Shown piece after piece: positions 25,393 to 34,880 of a DNA stretch of 59,245 bases. Where the stretch lies: assembly GCA_947594855.1 (NCBI GenBank), contig CANQEL010000014.1:1-59245 (forward strand), written 5' to 3'. Both the position numbers and the translations under genes were made by a program. This stretch comes from an uncultured Lachnospiraceae bacterium (lineage in GTDB: Bacteria > Bacillota > Clostridia > Lachnospirales > Lachnospiraceae). Each line of letters opens with the position of its first letter. The stretch's first letter is position 1. The notes under the pieces are model-generated. The model was given only the letters and a program-made list of their open reading frames with translations, was not told the origin of the DNA and searched no databases.

Positions 25393-25788
25393 CTACTCTT
25401 TTTCTATTGCGACTCCCGCAATGTGAATGTTCACATTATTGACAGAAAGTCCCGTCATGTTCTCAACAGCCTGTTTAACCCTTTCCTGGACCTGTTTACA
25501 GGTTTTCAGAATATTGTAGCCATAGTTCATATTAAGATTCATGTCAACAGTTACTTCGTCGTCTTCAATAAAAGCCTTGACGCCTTTACCAAAATTCCGT
25601 ATTCCGAACTTGCCTGCTATCTCATTGGTAATAGAGCCTATTGTAGATTGTACCCCTTTCACTTCCAGCGCCGCAAGTCCTGCAATACTTGCCACAACCT
25701 CACTGGAAATCTGTACTTCCCCAAATCCGTCATGGCATATATTCAAAGTCTTATATATCTGTTTAACTTCCTGTTCTTTCATAACCAC
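25393..25788 (-). CDS. Asp23/Gls24 family protein (YqhY-like)
   Basis: A 131-residue Asp23/Gls24 protein. The core shows GFGEVQISSEVVASIAGLAALEVKGVQST and the C-terminal VEVDVAVE-like strand region. The relative next to nusB in Bacillus is YqhY, implicated in fatty-acid/acetyl-CoA carboxylase control; envelope stress proteins are other members. The start is GTG 25788 (AGGAGG five nt upstream) or ATG 25782. It lies between spoIIIAH and nusB, the conserved position. Confidence 0.88.
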   Translation of the reverse strand: MVMKEQEVKQIYKTLNICHDGFGEVQISSEVVASIAGLAALEVKGVQSTIGSITNEIAGKFGIRNFGKGVKAFIEDDEVTVDMNLNMNYGYNILKTCKQVQERVKQAVENMTGLSVNNVNIHIAGVAIEKE

Positions 25789-25867
25789 AATGACCTCCTA
25801 ACGAAATGCGTTTGCTCATTAATGGTTACATTATACCAAAAAAAACATAATTTGAAAACAGTTTTTA

Positions 25868-26560
25868 TTATTTATTATTGTCTGCTACCCCTACAGGAGT
25901 AATAACTATGTCAGATGCCGCCGCATCCGTTTTTCTTTTTACTATATCTTCTATCTGTGCAATCTCTTTTTCCGTAAGGTTATTTGCGTTTACTATGACA
26001 TCAACTTTTCCGTCAACTATGCTTACAATGCTTTCTCCGAAACCTTTTGCCTCAAGCATTGTCTCAGCAGAATTTTCTTTCTCAGAATCCGAAGTAAGAT
26101 TAATGACTTCATTTACCGCATCCTCTTTTTGCGTATCGGTTGCTACGGAGCTGTTAATAATCTCCATAAGTATTTCCTTATTCTTGGAACGCGTCTGCTC
26201 TCTTGACAACTTTGCCGAATCAAAATATTCAGAGCCTATTGTGCTTGATACAAGCACTGCCTCACCTACATTGTCTGACGTCTGTGCGGCGTCACCGGGA
26301 GCAGCCTCCGCCACAGTATCGGCAGGTTTCTCCGTTACCGAAACCATATCGCCTGAATCAGTATACTGATAATTTTCGCCATTTCCAAGGTCATCCTCTG
26401 ATATGTCATATATTAATTCCCCGTTTGATGAACCGCTGTCACCTACAAGATTCACTGCTTCCTCGGTTTTATCCTGCGTAATTGACAGATATCCCGCTAT
26501 TGCAATCATTATTGCAAGCGCCGATATAATTACCTGATTTTTTCCAAATATCTTTTTCAA
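25868..26560 (-). CDS. spoIIIAH: Stage III sporulation protein AH
   Basis: A 230-residue SpoIIIAH: a short cytoplasmic tip, one transmembrane segment (about 10-26), a poorly conserved linker and a C-terminal YscJ/FliF-like ring-building domain (about 130-225). In the mother cell it binds SpoIIQ across the intermembrane space and forms part of the feeding-tube channel. Last gene of the spoIIIA operon, in the usual order. Confidence 0.92.
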   Translation of the reverse strand: MKKIFGKNQVIISALAIMIAIAGYLSITQDKTEEAVNLVGDSGSSNGELIYDISEDDLGNGENYQYTDSGDMVSVTEKPADTVAEAAPGDAAQTSDNVGEAVLVSSTIGSEYFDSAKLSREQTRSKNKEILMEIINSSVATDTQKEDAVNEVINLTSDSEKENSAETMLEAKGFGESIVSIVDGKVDVIVNANNLTEKEIAQIEDIVKRKTDAAASDIVITPVGVADNNK

Positions 26561-26579
26561 TACTTATCCTCCAAAATTA

Positions 26580-27167
26580 TTATTCCAGTTTCATTACTTT
26601 AATCTTATGTGATTCGAGTCCAAATAATACCATCACAGCCTCAATTATTTCCTTTTTTACCGTATCATTATCTCCTCCCTCGGCAACTACCAGCACCCCT
26701 TTAATCTGCGGCTGCAGTTCCTTAATAACATACGGGCTTTTTTTATCGTCATTTTCCTCAAAAACGGTTTCCGGCTCACTCTTCATACTCTGCTCAGTTC
26801 TCGTGCCTCCCGAACTATCATTTTCTGTTGTGCTGTCACTTGAATATACAGGGTCGCTTAACGTAACTTTTTCCGATGAACCCTCAAGCGTAATCATTAC
26901 TTTTACTTTTCCCACGCCGCTTACATTTGCAAGCGTATTTTCAAGCTGTTTCTGCAAACGTTTCGTATATCCGGTTTCACTCTCTTCCTCATTACTGTGG
27001 ATACTGGTTTCACCGGCTCCGGTATCTTTTTGTACTGTATCTTTCCTGCCGGTAAAATCTGATGCAGACAGTACAATAAGCACTACGCCTGCTGCCATGA
27101 CAAGTATAAGTTTCGGAATACCAATACTTTTTACCAGCTTATCCCATATTTCTTTTAACTTCACCAA
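26580..27167 (-). CDS. spoIIIAG: Stage III sporulation protein AG
   Basis: A 195-residue SpoIIIAG: one N-terminal membrane helix (about 18-34), a serine/threonine/glutamate-rich disordered stretch interrupting the ring-building motif, and the typical LENTLANVSGVGKVKVMITLEG strand. It forms a large oligomeric ring in the mother-cell membrane of the SpoIIIA-SpoIIQ channel. Confidence 0.92.
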   Translation of the reverse strand: MVKLKEIWDKLVKSIGIPKLILVMAAGVVLIVLSASDFTGRKDTVQKDTGAGETSIHSNEEESETGYTKRLQKQLENTLANVSGVGKVKVMITLEGSSEKVTLSDPVYSSDSTTENDSSGGTRTEQSMKSEPETVFEENDDKKSPYVIKELQPQIKGVLVVAEGGDNDTVKKEIIEAVMVLFGLESHKIKVMKLE

Positions 27168-27188
27168 CTCACCCCCCGTTTACTCATT

Positions 27189-27776
27189 TCATCTGATATA
27201 TACTTCTACTTTATTTTTATCAATTCCATAATAATCTGCAACTTCCTCCCTAAGCTTATCACCCTTTACTCCTGATGAAATATCATATACATTTCCATCA
27301 GAATCTATATTTATATCCTGAATACCGGTTTCTTTATCTTCTGACGATGCTCTTATTAATACCGCCTTTACCTCTCCAAAAGTATCTGACTCCGGCTCCA
27401 TATCAATATCTATGCTTTTATCCGTTATAATAAGATTGTTTTCTGATGCAATTATATCAAGGGATTCCTCAACTATCCCCCTGTATTCTTCCTTTATTTT
27501 TTCCTCTGCAGTACCGCCATACATTAAAAGTTCCTCTTCAAGCTCATCCCTGTCCGCTTTAAGCGTATTTATTTTTATGCCTGAAAAAATATCCCCGTTT
27601 CCATACAGAATATTAAACACCGGATTCATTATTATAATAATCATTGCAAGCCCCGAAAAAAAACGTACATATTTTTTGTATGAATTTTCTGAGAGCAGAT
27701 TATTTACAATTGTAGTCAGTATAATAAATACACTTATATTACGTATTGTTTCATATATCGTATCTATAAATATCAC
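27189..27776 (-). CDS. spoIIIAF: Stage III sporulation protein AF
   Basis: A 195-residue SpoIIIAF with two N-terminal transmembrane segments (about 12-30 and 38-56) and a C-terminal ring-building-like domain (about 100-195). It is part of the SpoIIIA channel complex. Its start is adjacent to the spoIIIAE stop and it is 21 nt from spoIIIAG. Confidence 0.9.
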   Translation of the reverse strand: MIFIDTIYETIRNISVFIILTTIVNNLLSENSYKKYVRFFSGLAMIIIIMNPVFNILYGNGDIFSGIKINTLKADRDELEEELLMYGGTAEEKIKEEYRGIVEESLDIIASENNLIITDKSIDIDMEPESDTFGEVKAVLIRASSEDKETGIQDINIDSDGNVYDISSGVKGDKLREEVADYYGIDKNKVEVYIR

Positions 27777-27777
27777 C

Positions 27778-28824
27778 CTACCCGCCTATTCCTGTTGAAA
27801 GTGTCACAATAGCAATAGTTATAATAAAAAGTACCGAGGCCATTCCTACAACATAAAACAGCATTTTTGATGCATTTGACGCCGCCGACAGACATTCTAT
27901 CATCCGTTTGTCATTTGCGGCGGGCTGTGTTATTGCCGCTCCTGTCTGCATAACAAGCGAATATACCAGAAACCTTATCATAGGCGCGCCGCATATAATA
28001 ACAATTATTATAAGCCCTGAAACTCCTACTGCATTTTTTATAAGTATACCCGCACCATATACCGATTCAGCCACCTGCCCTACCGTATTTCCTACCCCCG
28101 GAACTGATGTCAGCGCCTTTCCTACAACCCCTCTGCGCATACCTGCCGCCGCCGGAATTATCATACCCTGTATAAGCCCTATTCCCGCCACAAGGGTAAA
28201 TATTGATTTTAGTCCCCATAAAATAAGTTTTTCCATAAGGGTAATAAACCTTGAAAAAAAATCTTCCGAAAGGAGCGGATTTAACATTGAAAAAATAAAA
28301 TACATATTTACTGCCGGCAAAAATACCTTTGCAATGCACATATCCACAATGCCTATAACCCCTAATGCCGACTGGTAAAACACGACTGCGGTACTGCTTC
28401 CGGTTATATAGGTTACCGTAAGGAAAAACGATGGTATGAGCGCCTGCATAAATGCCAGAAGATTATCAAGAATACCTTCTGCAATATCTGAAAGTCCGGT
28501 AAATGTTACCGAAAGCAGCATAAACATAAGCATATATGTCACATAAAAACCTGTTTCCGATACCTGTTTACTTTTAAGCGCTTTTGAAAAGTTAATAAAT
28601 ATTGCAGCAATGATGATAATGACAATCATCTCTGCAAATAAGCCCTTTACTCCTGCAATTTCATTGTTAAGCGTATTTATAATATTATTAAAAACTCCCT
28701 GAAATGAAAATTTTTCATCTCCGTCAATAAACATATCAACATATCTGCTAAAACTTTCATTATTATCCGTTATATCTTTTAACACCTCATCTATTGCACT
28801 AAAATCCATGTTATAATTATCCAC
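27778..28824 (-). CDS. spoIIIAE: Stage III sporulation protein AE
   Basis: A 348-residue, multi-pass membrane protein (about seven or eight helices), the largest membrane subunit of the SpoIIIA channel and resembling permease-like proteins. The conserved GIGLIQGMIIPAAAGMRRGVVGKALTSVPGVGNT and ICGAPMIRF segments are clear. Length is slightly shorter than the Bacillus protein; no cleavable signal peptide is obvious. Confidence 0.92.
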   Translation of the reverse strand: MDNYNMDFSAIDEVLKDITDNNESFSRYVDMFIDGDEKFSFQGVFNNIINTLNNEIAGVKGLFAEMIVIIIIAAIFINFSKALKSKQVSETGFYVTYMLMFMLLSVTFTGLSDIAEGILDNLLAFMQALIPSFFLTVTYITGSSTAVVFYQSALGVIGIVDMCIAKVFLPAVNMYFIFSMLNPLLSEDFFSRFITLMEKLILWGLKSIFTLVAGIGLIQGMIIPAAAGMRRGVVGKALTSVPGVGNTVGQVAESVYGAGILIKNAVGVSGLIIIVIICGAPMIRFLVYSLVMQTGAAITQPAANDKRMIECLSAASNASKMLFYVVGMASVLFIITIAIVTLSTGIGG

Positions 28825-28838
28825 CCATTACGTTCCTC

Positions 28839-29222
28839 CTAATTATTTATGAATGAAAATATTGTATTAAGAAGCGCTTCAATTATTGGTGTACTTATAA
28901 GTAATATGCTAAGCTTTCCGATAAGCTCTATCTGGTCCGCAATTGCCGAGTATCCGGCGTCCTTACTTATTCCCGAAGCAAATTCGGCAATATATGCTAT
29001 TCCAAGCATCTTTATAAGTATTTCCATATAGCCCGGCCCAATTGATATGTAACTTCCACATTTGTTTATAATATCAAGTATTCCTGAAAATTTTCTTATG
29101 CCAAGATACATCAGAAGAATACTGCCTGCCATTCCTGCATAAATTCCATATTCATTTCTTATGCTTTTTGCAAAAACCGCCACAAGTATTATTACTATTC
29201 CTGCCACACATACCTTAATCAT
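28839..29222 (-). CDS. spoIIIAD: Stage III sporulation protein AD
   Basis: A 127-residue membrane protein with about four helices (SpoIIIAC/AD family), containing GIAYIAEFASGISKDAGYSAIADQIEL, the family signature. Overlaps spoIIIAC by 4 nt. Part of the feeding-tube complex. Confidence 0.92.
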   Translation of the reverse strand: MIKVCVAGIVIILVAVFAKSIRNEYGIYAGMAGSILLMYLGIRKFSGILDIINKCGSYISIGPGYMEILIKMLGIAYIAEFASGISKDAGYSAIADQIELIGKLSILLISTPIIEALLNTIFSFINN

Positions 29223-29413
29223 AACGAAAACAACTCCTGTATGGTTTCAAACAATTCTGCTATATATGGCACAATCCACAAAAGGACAAGTATAAGGCCC
29301 GCAAGACTTGTAATAAAAGCCTGTTCCTCACGCCCTGAATGTTTCAGCACCTGGCTTAACACTGATACCAGTATACCTACTGCCGCTATTTTAAATATTA
29401 AACTTATCGACAT
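29219..29413 (-). CDS. spoIIIAC: Stage III sporulation protein AC
   Basis: A 64-residue protein with two transmembrane segments (about 4-22 and 32-52), typical of SpoIIIAC: IFKIAAVGILVSVLSQVLKHSGREEQAF. It is a partner of SpoIIIAD. ATG 29413 follows the spoIIIAB stop by 12 nt. Confidence 0.92.
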   Translation of the reverse strand: MSISLIFKIAAVGILVSVLSQVLKHSGREEQAFITSLAGLILVLLWIVPYIAELFETIQELFSL

Positions 29414-29425
29414 ACCACACTAACC

Positions 29426-29950
29426 TCATACCATAAGTATTGTTATAAATACTCCTGCCGTCACACCTAACAGCCTGCACAGCCTTACTCTCTCATTTAT
29501 ATTTTTTTCAAGATATGAAAGCCTGCCTTTGATATAATCATTATACATATTAATCCTTCCAAGCTCACTTTCCCTGTCGCTGCTTCCAAGCTCACGCCCA
29601 AACCTCAGGAATTCTTCCTTATCTTCAATTGAAAGGCCCTTTGAAATATCAAAAAGCTTCATTCCTTTTTCCCATATCATACCTATGTCTGTATTTGAGT
29701 TATTATCCGCAAGCTCGTCTGATATATAGCCAAAAAAATCCGACCACATTTCACCGCCTGCACATATACGCGCGCATATTTCATTTACCGTTGTTCCGCA
29801 ATATCTTATCTCTGATTCAAACATCATAAGGCATCTGCTTAGCGATAAAAGTATTTTGATTTCCCTTTTTGCCCTCTCTCCGAAAATACATCCGATAGCT
29901 CCTGCCGAAACCATAATAAGAGCCATTCCAATCAATTTAATCTCCGCCAC
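29426..29950 (-). CDS. spoIIIAB: Stage III sporulation protein AB
   Basis: A 174-residue SpoIIIAB: N-terminal membrane helix, a cytoplasmic helical domain (about 25-150) similar to GspF/PilC and a C-terminal helix. GTG 29950 is preferred, since GGGGAG lies 9 nt upstream and homologues begin here with KLIGMALIM; an ATG at 29974 would add eight residues without family character. The start overlaps the spoIIIAA end by 14 nt. Confidence 0.88.
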   Translation of the reverse strand: MAEIKLIGMALIMVSAGAIGCIFGERAKREIKILLSLSRCLMMFESEIRYCGTTVNEICARICAGGEMWSDFFGYISDELADNNSNTDIGMIWEKGMKLFDISKGLSIEDKEEFLRFGRELGSSDRESELGRINMYNDYIKGRLSYLEKNINERVRLCRLLGVTAGVFITILMV

Positions 29951-30875
29951 CCATCTGCACTCCCCTCTGGTCATATATCAATATCTGTCTTTTTCCGTAT
30001 TCATTAAATTTTAAAATTACATACCGCCCAAATACACTTATTATATTTTTATTGTTTCTTATATTTTTTATTTCATTTCCATGGAGCGTTGCAATAACTG
30101 AACATCCGCAGGTCATAGCATAGGAAACCGCCTCCATGTCCTTTGCTGTTCCTATCTCATCAACGGCAATAACATCCGGCGACATTGAACGTACAAGCAT
30201 CATCATGCCCTCCGCTTTCGGACATCCGTCAATTACATCAGTCCTTATTCCCACATCATTCTGCGGTATTCCATGGTAGCATGCCGCTATCTCTGAACGC
30301 TCGTCCACAACTCCGACATTTTTGCCGCATACCAAAGCGCATCCGTTTGACACCTGCCTGACTATATCCCTAAGCAGCGTAGTTTTACCTGCCCCCGGAG
30401 GTGAAATAATAAGCGTGTGGAACATGTTGTTTCCATCAAACAGGTATGGAAGCACCCTGTCCGCGCAACCATGCCTTTCGCCTGCCACCCTTATATTGAT
30501 AAACGATATATACTTCATATTTTTTATCTTTGCATTTTCTATTACTGCCTTTCCCGCTATTCCTACCCTGTGCCCGCCGGCAATTGTTATATAGCCCTGG
30601 CGCATTTCTTCCTCAAATGCATATGTAGAAAACTCGCTGAGCGCAAGAAAGGTATTTCTTATATCATTTCCGGTTACTATATAAGCGTCATTTATATCCT
30701 CCGTCAATTTTTTTCTTACGGAAACAAAATATTCCTTTCCATTATATTTTATAATAAGCGGCCTGAAAGGTCTTAGCCTTACCTCCTGAAGCAGCGTAAA
30801 ATTAATATCAAGCCCTCTTATTAAATCTCCGGGCATATCTCTTAAAATCCTGCATATTTCATCAAGTTTGTCCAT
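29937..30875 (-). CDS. spoIIIAA: Stage III sporulation protein AA (AAA/secretion-type ATPase)
   Basis: A 312-residue ATPase resembling type II/IV secretion motors. Walker A is ISPPGAGKTTLLRD; Walker B is VIAVDEIGT; both match SpoIIIAA. It powers or gates the mother-cell to forespore channel needed for late sigma-G activity. The start is set at ATG 30875 (GGAGG 9 nt upstream), rather than an ATG at 30953, whose extension would span the promoter. Confidence 0.92.
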   Translation of the reverse strand: MDKLDEICRILRDMPGDLIRGLDINFTLLQEVRLRPFRPLIIKYNGKEYFVSVRKKLTEDINDAYIVTGNDIRNTFLALSEFSTYAFEEEMRQGYITIAGGHRVGIAGKAVIENAKIKNMKYISFINIRVAGERHGCADRVLPYLFDGNNMFHTLIISPPGAGKTTLLRDIVRQVSNGCALVCGKNVGVVDERSEIAACYHGIPQNDVGIRTDVIDGCPKAEGMMMLVRSMSPDVIAVDEIGTAKDMEAVSYAMTCGCSVIATLHGNEIKNIRNNKNIISVFGRYVILKFNEYGKRQILIYDQRGVQMGGGD

Positions 30876-30897
30876 GCCACCATACCTCCGATACTCT

Positions 30898-30925
30898 AAT
30901 ATATGTCCAAAAATCCAATATATGA
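30898..30925 (-). promoter_or_regulatory. Candidate sigma-E promoter of the spoIIIA operon
   Basis: On the minus strand, TCATATA (complement of 30919-30925) and CATATATT (complement of 30898-30905) are separated by 13 nt, close to the sigma-E consensus KMATATT - CATACAnT. It lies about 17-20 nt above the spoIIIAA start, which is short but plausible. SpoIIIA is a known mother-cell sigma-E operon, so one is expected here; the match is imperfect. Confidence 0.35.
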
Positions 30926-31008
30926 CTAAAATGGGGTGTTGCGGTTTGCACAAAAAAGATGTACTATAAAATGCAGATATAAATCAGTCTGATTCCGGAG
31001 GAAAATAT

Positions 31009-31791
31009 ATGCGTTACGGACTAATAGGAGAAAAACTCGGTCACAGCTATTCAAAAGAAATACACGAAAGCATATCCGATTATGAATACGAGATACATCC
31101 CATATCAAAAGAAGATTTTGATTCTTTTATGACAGAAAAACCGTTTGAAGCAATAAATGTTACTATCCCATATAAAGAAAAGGTCATCCCTTATCTTGAC
31201 GGTCTTGATGAAAATGCGCGCTCTATAGGCGCTGTCAATACCATTGTAAATGAAAACGGAAAATATATAGGCCACAATACTGACTTCAGCGGCTTCATAT
31301 ATATGATAAAAAAACATAATATACAGATAAAAGATAAAAAGGTTCTTGTGCTTGGAAAAGGCGGTGCATCAAAAGCAATAATTGCCGCTCTCAAATCACT
31401 TGGCGCGGGAAGCATAATAATCGTATATTACAAAGAATCCTCCGGCTGTGTTACTTATGACGAATGTAAAAGAATTCATTCAGATGCTGATATTATAGTT
31501 AATACTACTCCTGTAGGAATGTTTCCTGATATAGATTCCTCGCCTATAGACATTACAGATTATCCGGCCTGTTCGGCGGTTTTGGATGTTATATATAATC
31601 CTTTACATACGAAGCTTATAAAACAGGCTGAAAGCCTGGGCATTACATTCAGCGGCGGACTTGAAATGCTTGTTGCGCAGGCAGTCTACGCCTCTGAATA
31701 TTTCAAAAAAACCAGGCTTTATGACAACGAAAAAGATTACAGTATCCTGATTGATAAACTGACAGAAGAAATATCAGGACTTCTGTCCTAA
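31009..31791 (+). CDS. aroE: Shikimate dehydrogenase
   Basis: A 260-residue NADPH-dependent enzyme reducing 3-dehydroshikimate to shikimate. The substrate site shows SYSKEIHES and NVTIPYKEKV (Lys of the catalytic pair), the Rossmann motif is VLGKGGASKAI and the C-terminus has SGGLEMLVAQAV. GGAGG precedes the ATG by about 8 nt. It runs against the surrounding minus-strand genes and overlaps the 3' end of the AAA+ gene by 18 nt. Confidence 0.94.
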   Translation: MRYGLIGEKLGHSYSKEIHESISDYEYEIHPISKEDFDSFMTEKPFEAINVTIPYKEKVIPYLDGLDENARSIGAVNTIVNENGKYIGHNTDFSGFIYMIKKHNIQIKDKKVLVLGKGGASKAIIAALKSLGAGSIIIVYYKESSGCVTYDECKRIHSDADIIVNTTPVGMFPDIDSSPIDITDYPACSAVLDVIYNPLHTKLIKQAESLGITFSGGLEMLVAQAVYASEYFKKTRLYDNEKDYSILIDKLTEEISGLLS

Positions 31792-33075
31792 TTTGGATAT
31801 TATCATCTGCTCGGCAACACGGCCCGAAAAGCCTCCGTTTGACAGGCTCCATTTGTTTGCCTCCATAAGCAGTTCTTCTTCAGATACTCCCAGTTCCGGA
31901 TACTTACGCGCAATTCCCCTGACTATATTGTCGAATTCTTTTTTCTCCGGTCTTCCGTAATATATAGTAAGCCCAAATCTCCTTGCAAGCGAAAGTTTCT
32001 CCTGCATAGTGTCGCTTACATGAAGCTCATCATCCATATCTGCCCTGTCTTTCCATGTTTCCTTTATAAGATGCCTGCGGTTTGACGTTGCATATATAAG
32101 AACATTATCAGGCCTGTTTTCAAGTCCGCCTTCAATAATCGCCTTAAGATACTTATATTCTGTTTCAAATTCTTCAAATGACAAATCATCCATAAATATT
32201 ATGAATCTGTAGTTTCTGTCCTTAATCATCTCAAGCACGGCAGACAAATCCTTAAACTGATGTTTATATATCTCTATCATTCTCAGTCCGTCATCATAAT
32301 ATTTATTCAGTATTGCTTTAATACTTGTTGATTTTCCGGTACCGCTGTCGCCACACAGAAGTACATTGTTCGCACGTCTTTTATGTACAAATGCTTCTGT
32401 GTTTTCTATAAGTTTTTTCTTCTGCGATTCATAACCTATAAGGTCAGACAGCTGCGCCGAAGAAGTATTTGTTATAGGTACAATTTCTACATTTCCATCA
32501 TTATTTTTTATTCTGAACGCCTTATTAAGCCCGTACATTCCCACACCGTATTCCCTGTAAAAATCAGTAACTATATTATACAGGTCGTCAGGCGTAAGCA
32601 CAGCCTTAAGCCTCTCTGAAAGCATTTTTACTTTATCGCTTACGTTCTTATTAAACCTTCTTTCAGGCTTTACAAGAGAACGGTAATGGGTAATCCTCGA
32701 AAAACAGTCTATCCCAAGCTCCTCTTCTATACCTGAAAAATCATATTTCAGAATGTTTTGAAAATGTACGAGGTCATTTTTCACAAAATCATTTACCGTT
32801 CCTTCCTGCGCTTCCGATTTCTCACAGGTAATCGTAAACGGATTCTCGCTTGAAGCAAGTATATATGCAATATAATTCTGCCACAGATTACCGTCAAACC
32901 CATAATCAGTAGCAACATCCAATAAGTTGTTAATCTGTGTATATATTCTCAGTATAATTTCTTCCTTATCATAATTTTTCTGGTCAAAATCCCTGAATAT
33001 ATCACGCATTTCGGCAAGTATTCCATTCTGCGCAGATTTACGGTATATAATAAGGCTGTCAATATCCCTGTACAT
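31774..33075 (-). CDS. DUF815 AAA+ ATPase
   Basis: A 433-residue protein of the DUF815 group of AAA+ ATPases. After an N-terminal helical region (1-205) the ATPase begins with Walker A LLCGDSGTGKST (about 238-249), Walker B FIIFMDDLSFE and the sensor ATSNRRHL. The biological role of the family is not settled. It starts 18 nt downstream of argS and probably belongs to that transcript. Length is normal. Confidence 0.85.
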   Translation of the reverse strand: MYRDIDSLIIYRKSAQNGILAEMRDIFRDFDQKNYDKEEIILRIYTQINNLLDVATDYGFDGNLWQNYIAYILASSENPFTITCEKSEAQEGTVNDFVKNDLVHFQNILKYDFSGIEEELGIDCFSRITHYRSLVKPERRFNKNVSDKVKMLSERLKAVLTPDDLYNIVTDFYREYGVGMYGLNKAFRIKNNDGNVEIVPITNTSSAQLSDLIGYESQKKKLIENTEAFVHKRRANNVLLCGDSGTGKSTSIKAILNKYYDDGLRMIEIYKHQFKDLSAVLEMIKDRNYRFIIFMDDLSFEEFETEYKYLKAIIEGGLENRPDNVLIYATSNRRHLIKETWKDRADMDDELHVSDTMQEKLSLARRFGLTIYYGRPEKKEFDNIVRGIARKYPELGVSEEELLMEANKWSLSNGGFSGRVAEQMIISKLGQKS

Positions 33076-33093
33076 ATTATCACCCTGCTTTCT

Positions 33094-34863
33094 TTACATT
33101 TTTTCCGGCGCATCAAACCCAAGGAGTTCTATACACTGCTCCAGAATATCCTTTACAAGCACAAGAAGCGCAAGGAAAGATTCTTTTCTCTCCTCATTTT
33201 CTTCTGACAATATCTTATTATCATGGTAAAAGCTGTTAAATGCATTTGACAGTTCGTATATATACTGACATATCTTATGCGGCGCATTATCTTTATACGC
33301 GCTCATAATACAATCCTGGAATTTGGACAGGCACAGGTATATATCCGTCTCGCTCTTACCGGCAGCAGGAAGTATCTTCATGCTCTTTTTGATATCCCCG
33401 CCCATTTCCTTATACTTTGCAAGTACTGATTTGATACGCACTATAACGTACAATATATAAGGTCCGGTATTTCCTTCAAAAGAAATAAACCTGTCCACAT
33501 CAAATACATAATCCTTGGAAGCCTGGTTTGACAAGTCGCCGTATTTCAACGCAGAAAGTCCTATTTTTGCTGCAATCTCCCTTGCTTCATGCTCATCCAT
33601 ATTTCTGTTTTCCATTATTCTGTCATACACTGCATCACCTATTTCTGCAATCAGTGTTTCAAGCCTGAGCACTCCGCCGTCTCTCGTCTTAAACGGTTTT
33701 CCGTCTTTTCCGTTCATAGTTCCGAAACCTACGAACACAAGGTCAGTATCATCATTTACAAGTCCTGTTTTTCTTGCACATCTGAATACCTGCTCAAAAT
33801 GGAGCGACTGCCTTTTATCTACAACATATATAATCCTGTCGGCATTAAACAGGCGTATTCTTTCTATGATTGTTGCAAGGTCGGTAGTTCCATAATTGGT
33901 TGCGCCGTTTGATTTAAGAAGTATACAGGGCGGTATCTCTTTAGTATCACTTTCTTCTTTAACATCAACTACGATAGCCCCGTCGCTTTCATATGCATAG
34001 CCTTTTTCCTTCATCATCTCTACCATATCAGGAATATAACCCTTCACGTCGCTTTCCTTTTTCCACAAATCAAATGAAACATTAAGTTTATCATAATTTT
34101 TCTTTATATCGGGAATGGATACGTCTATGATGTGCTTCCACAGCGCAATATAACCTCTTTTTCCATTCTGAAAATCAGCCGTAGCCTGCTGCGCCCTGGC
34201 AAGATATTCAGGATTTTCCTTTGAATATGCGCTCGCGCACGGATATATCTCCTCAAGCTCGCTCATTGTAAACGGAGGTTCAGCCGGATATTCTCCCGTA
34301 TAGTTTTCATCAAAATACGGAAGTTCAGGACTTCTTTTTTCAAGTTCGGTTATTATAAGACCTATCTGAAGCCCCCAGTCTCCGAGATGAACGTCTCCTA
34401 TTACATCATGGCCCACGTAACGCGCAATCCTTTTAACGCTCTCACCGATAATGGCTGCCCTGAGATGTCCTACATGAAGCGGTTTTGCCACATTCGGTCC
34501 GCCATAATCAACAATAATCTTTTTTACATCCCCACATGGCTCAAGTCCGTATTTATCTGATTTTCTCATATCATCAATATAATCTGCAAGGAACTTAGGC
34601 GCCAGCGTAATATTAATAAATCCCGGATTAACAGCCTCCACCTTTTCAAATACCACATTATCTTTAAGAAGCGCCGTTACATCATTTGCAATCATTATCG
34701 GAGCCTTATGATAACTTTTTGCCGCTGCCATTGCGCCATTACACTGGTACTGGCATAAATCAGGCCTGTTGGATATATTAACAATACCATATGATTCCTC
34801 ATATCCCGCTTCCTTAAACGCCTGTTTTACCTGATTTTCAATTAACTCTATAATCCTTTTCAT
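33094..34863 (-). CDS. argS: Arginyl-tRNA synthetase
   Basis: A 589-residue class I aminoacyl-tRNA synthetase charging tRNA-Arg. It has the N-terminal Arg-tRNA-synthetase domain, HIGH motif KPLHVGHLRAA (about 132-142), the class-specific KPFKTRDGGVLRLE in place of a strict KMSK, and a DALR anticodon-binding domain at the end. Full length. Situated between aroA and the AAA+ ATPase. Confidence 0.95.
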   Translation of the reverse strand: MKRIIELIENQVKQAFKEAGYEESYGIVNISNRPDLCQYQCNGAMAAAKSYHKAPIMIANDVTALLKDNVVFEKVEAVNPGFINITLAPKFLADYIDDMRKSDKYGLEPCGDVKKIIVDYGGPNVAKPLHVGHLRAAIIGESVKRIARYVGHDVIGDVHLGDWGLQIGLIITELEKRSPELPYFDENYTGEYPAEPPFTMSELEEIYPCASAYSKENPEYLARAQQATADFQNGKRGYIALWKHIIDVSIPDIKKNYDKLNVSFDLWKKESDVKGYIPDMVEMMKEKGYAYESDGAIVVDVKEESDTKEIPPCILLKSNGATNYGTTDLATIIERIRLFNADRIIYVVDKRQSLHFEQVFRCARKTGLVNDDTDLVFVGFGTMNGKDGKPFKTRDGGVLRLETLIAEIGDAVYDRIMENRNMDEHEAREIAAKIGLSALKYGDLSNQASKDYVFDVDRFISFEGNTGPYILYVIVRIKSVLAKYKEMGGDIKKSMKILPAAGKSETDIYLCLSKFQDCIMSAYKDNAPHKICQYIYELSNAFNSFYHDNKILSEENEERKESFLALLVLVKDILEQCIELLGFDAPEKM

Positions 34864-34880
34864 TGCTTCCTCCTTAATAT

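Noticed and set aside
30876-30953. Longer spoIIIAA start at 30953
   Set aside because: The extra 26 residues lack family similarity and would cover the likely promoter, while GGAGG is well placed for ATG 30875.
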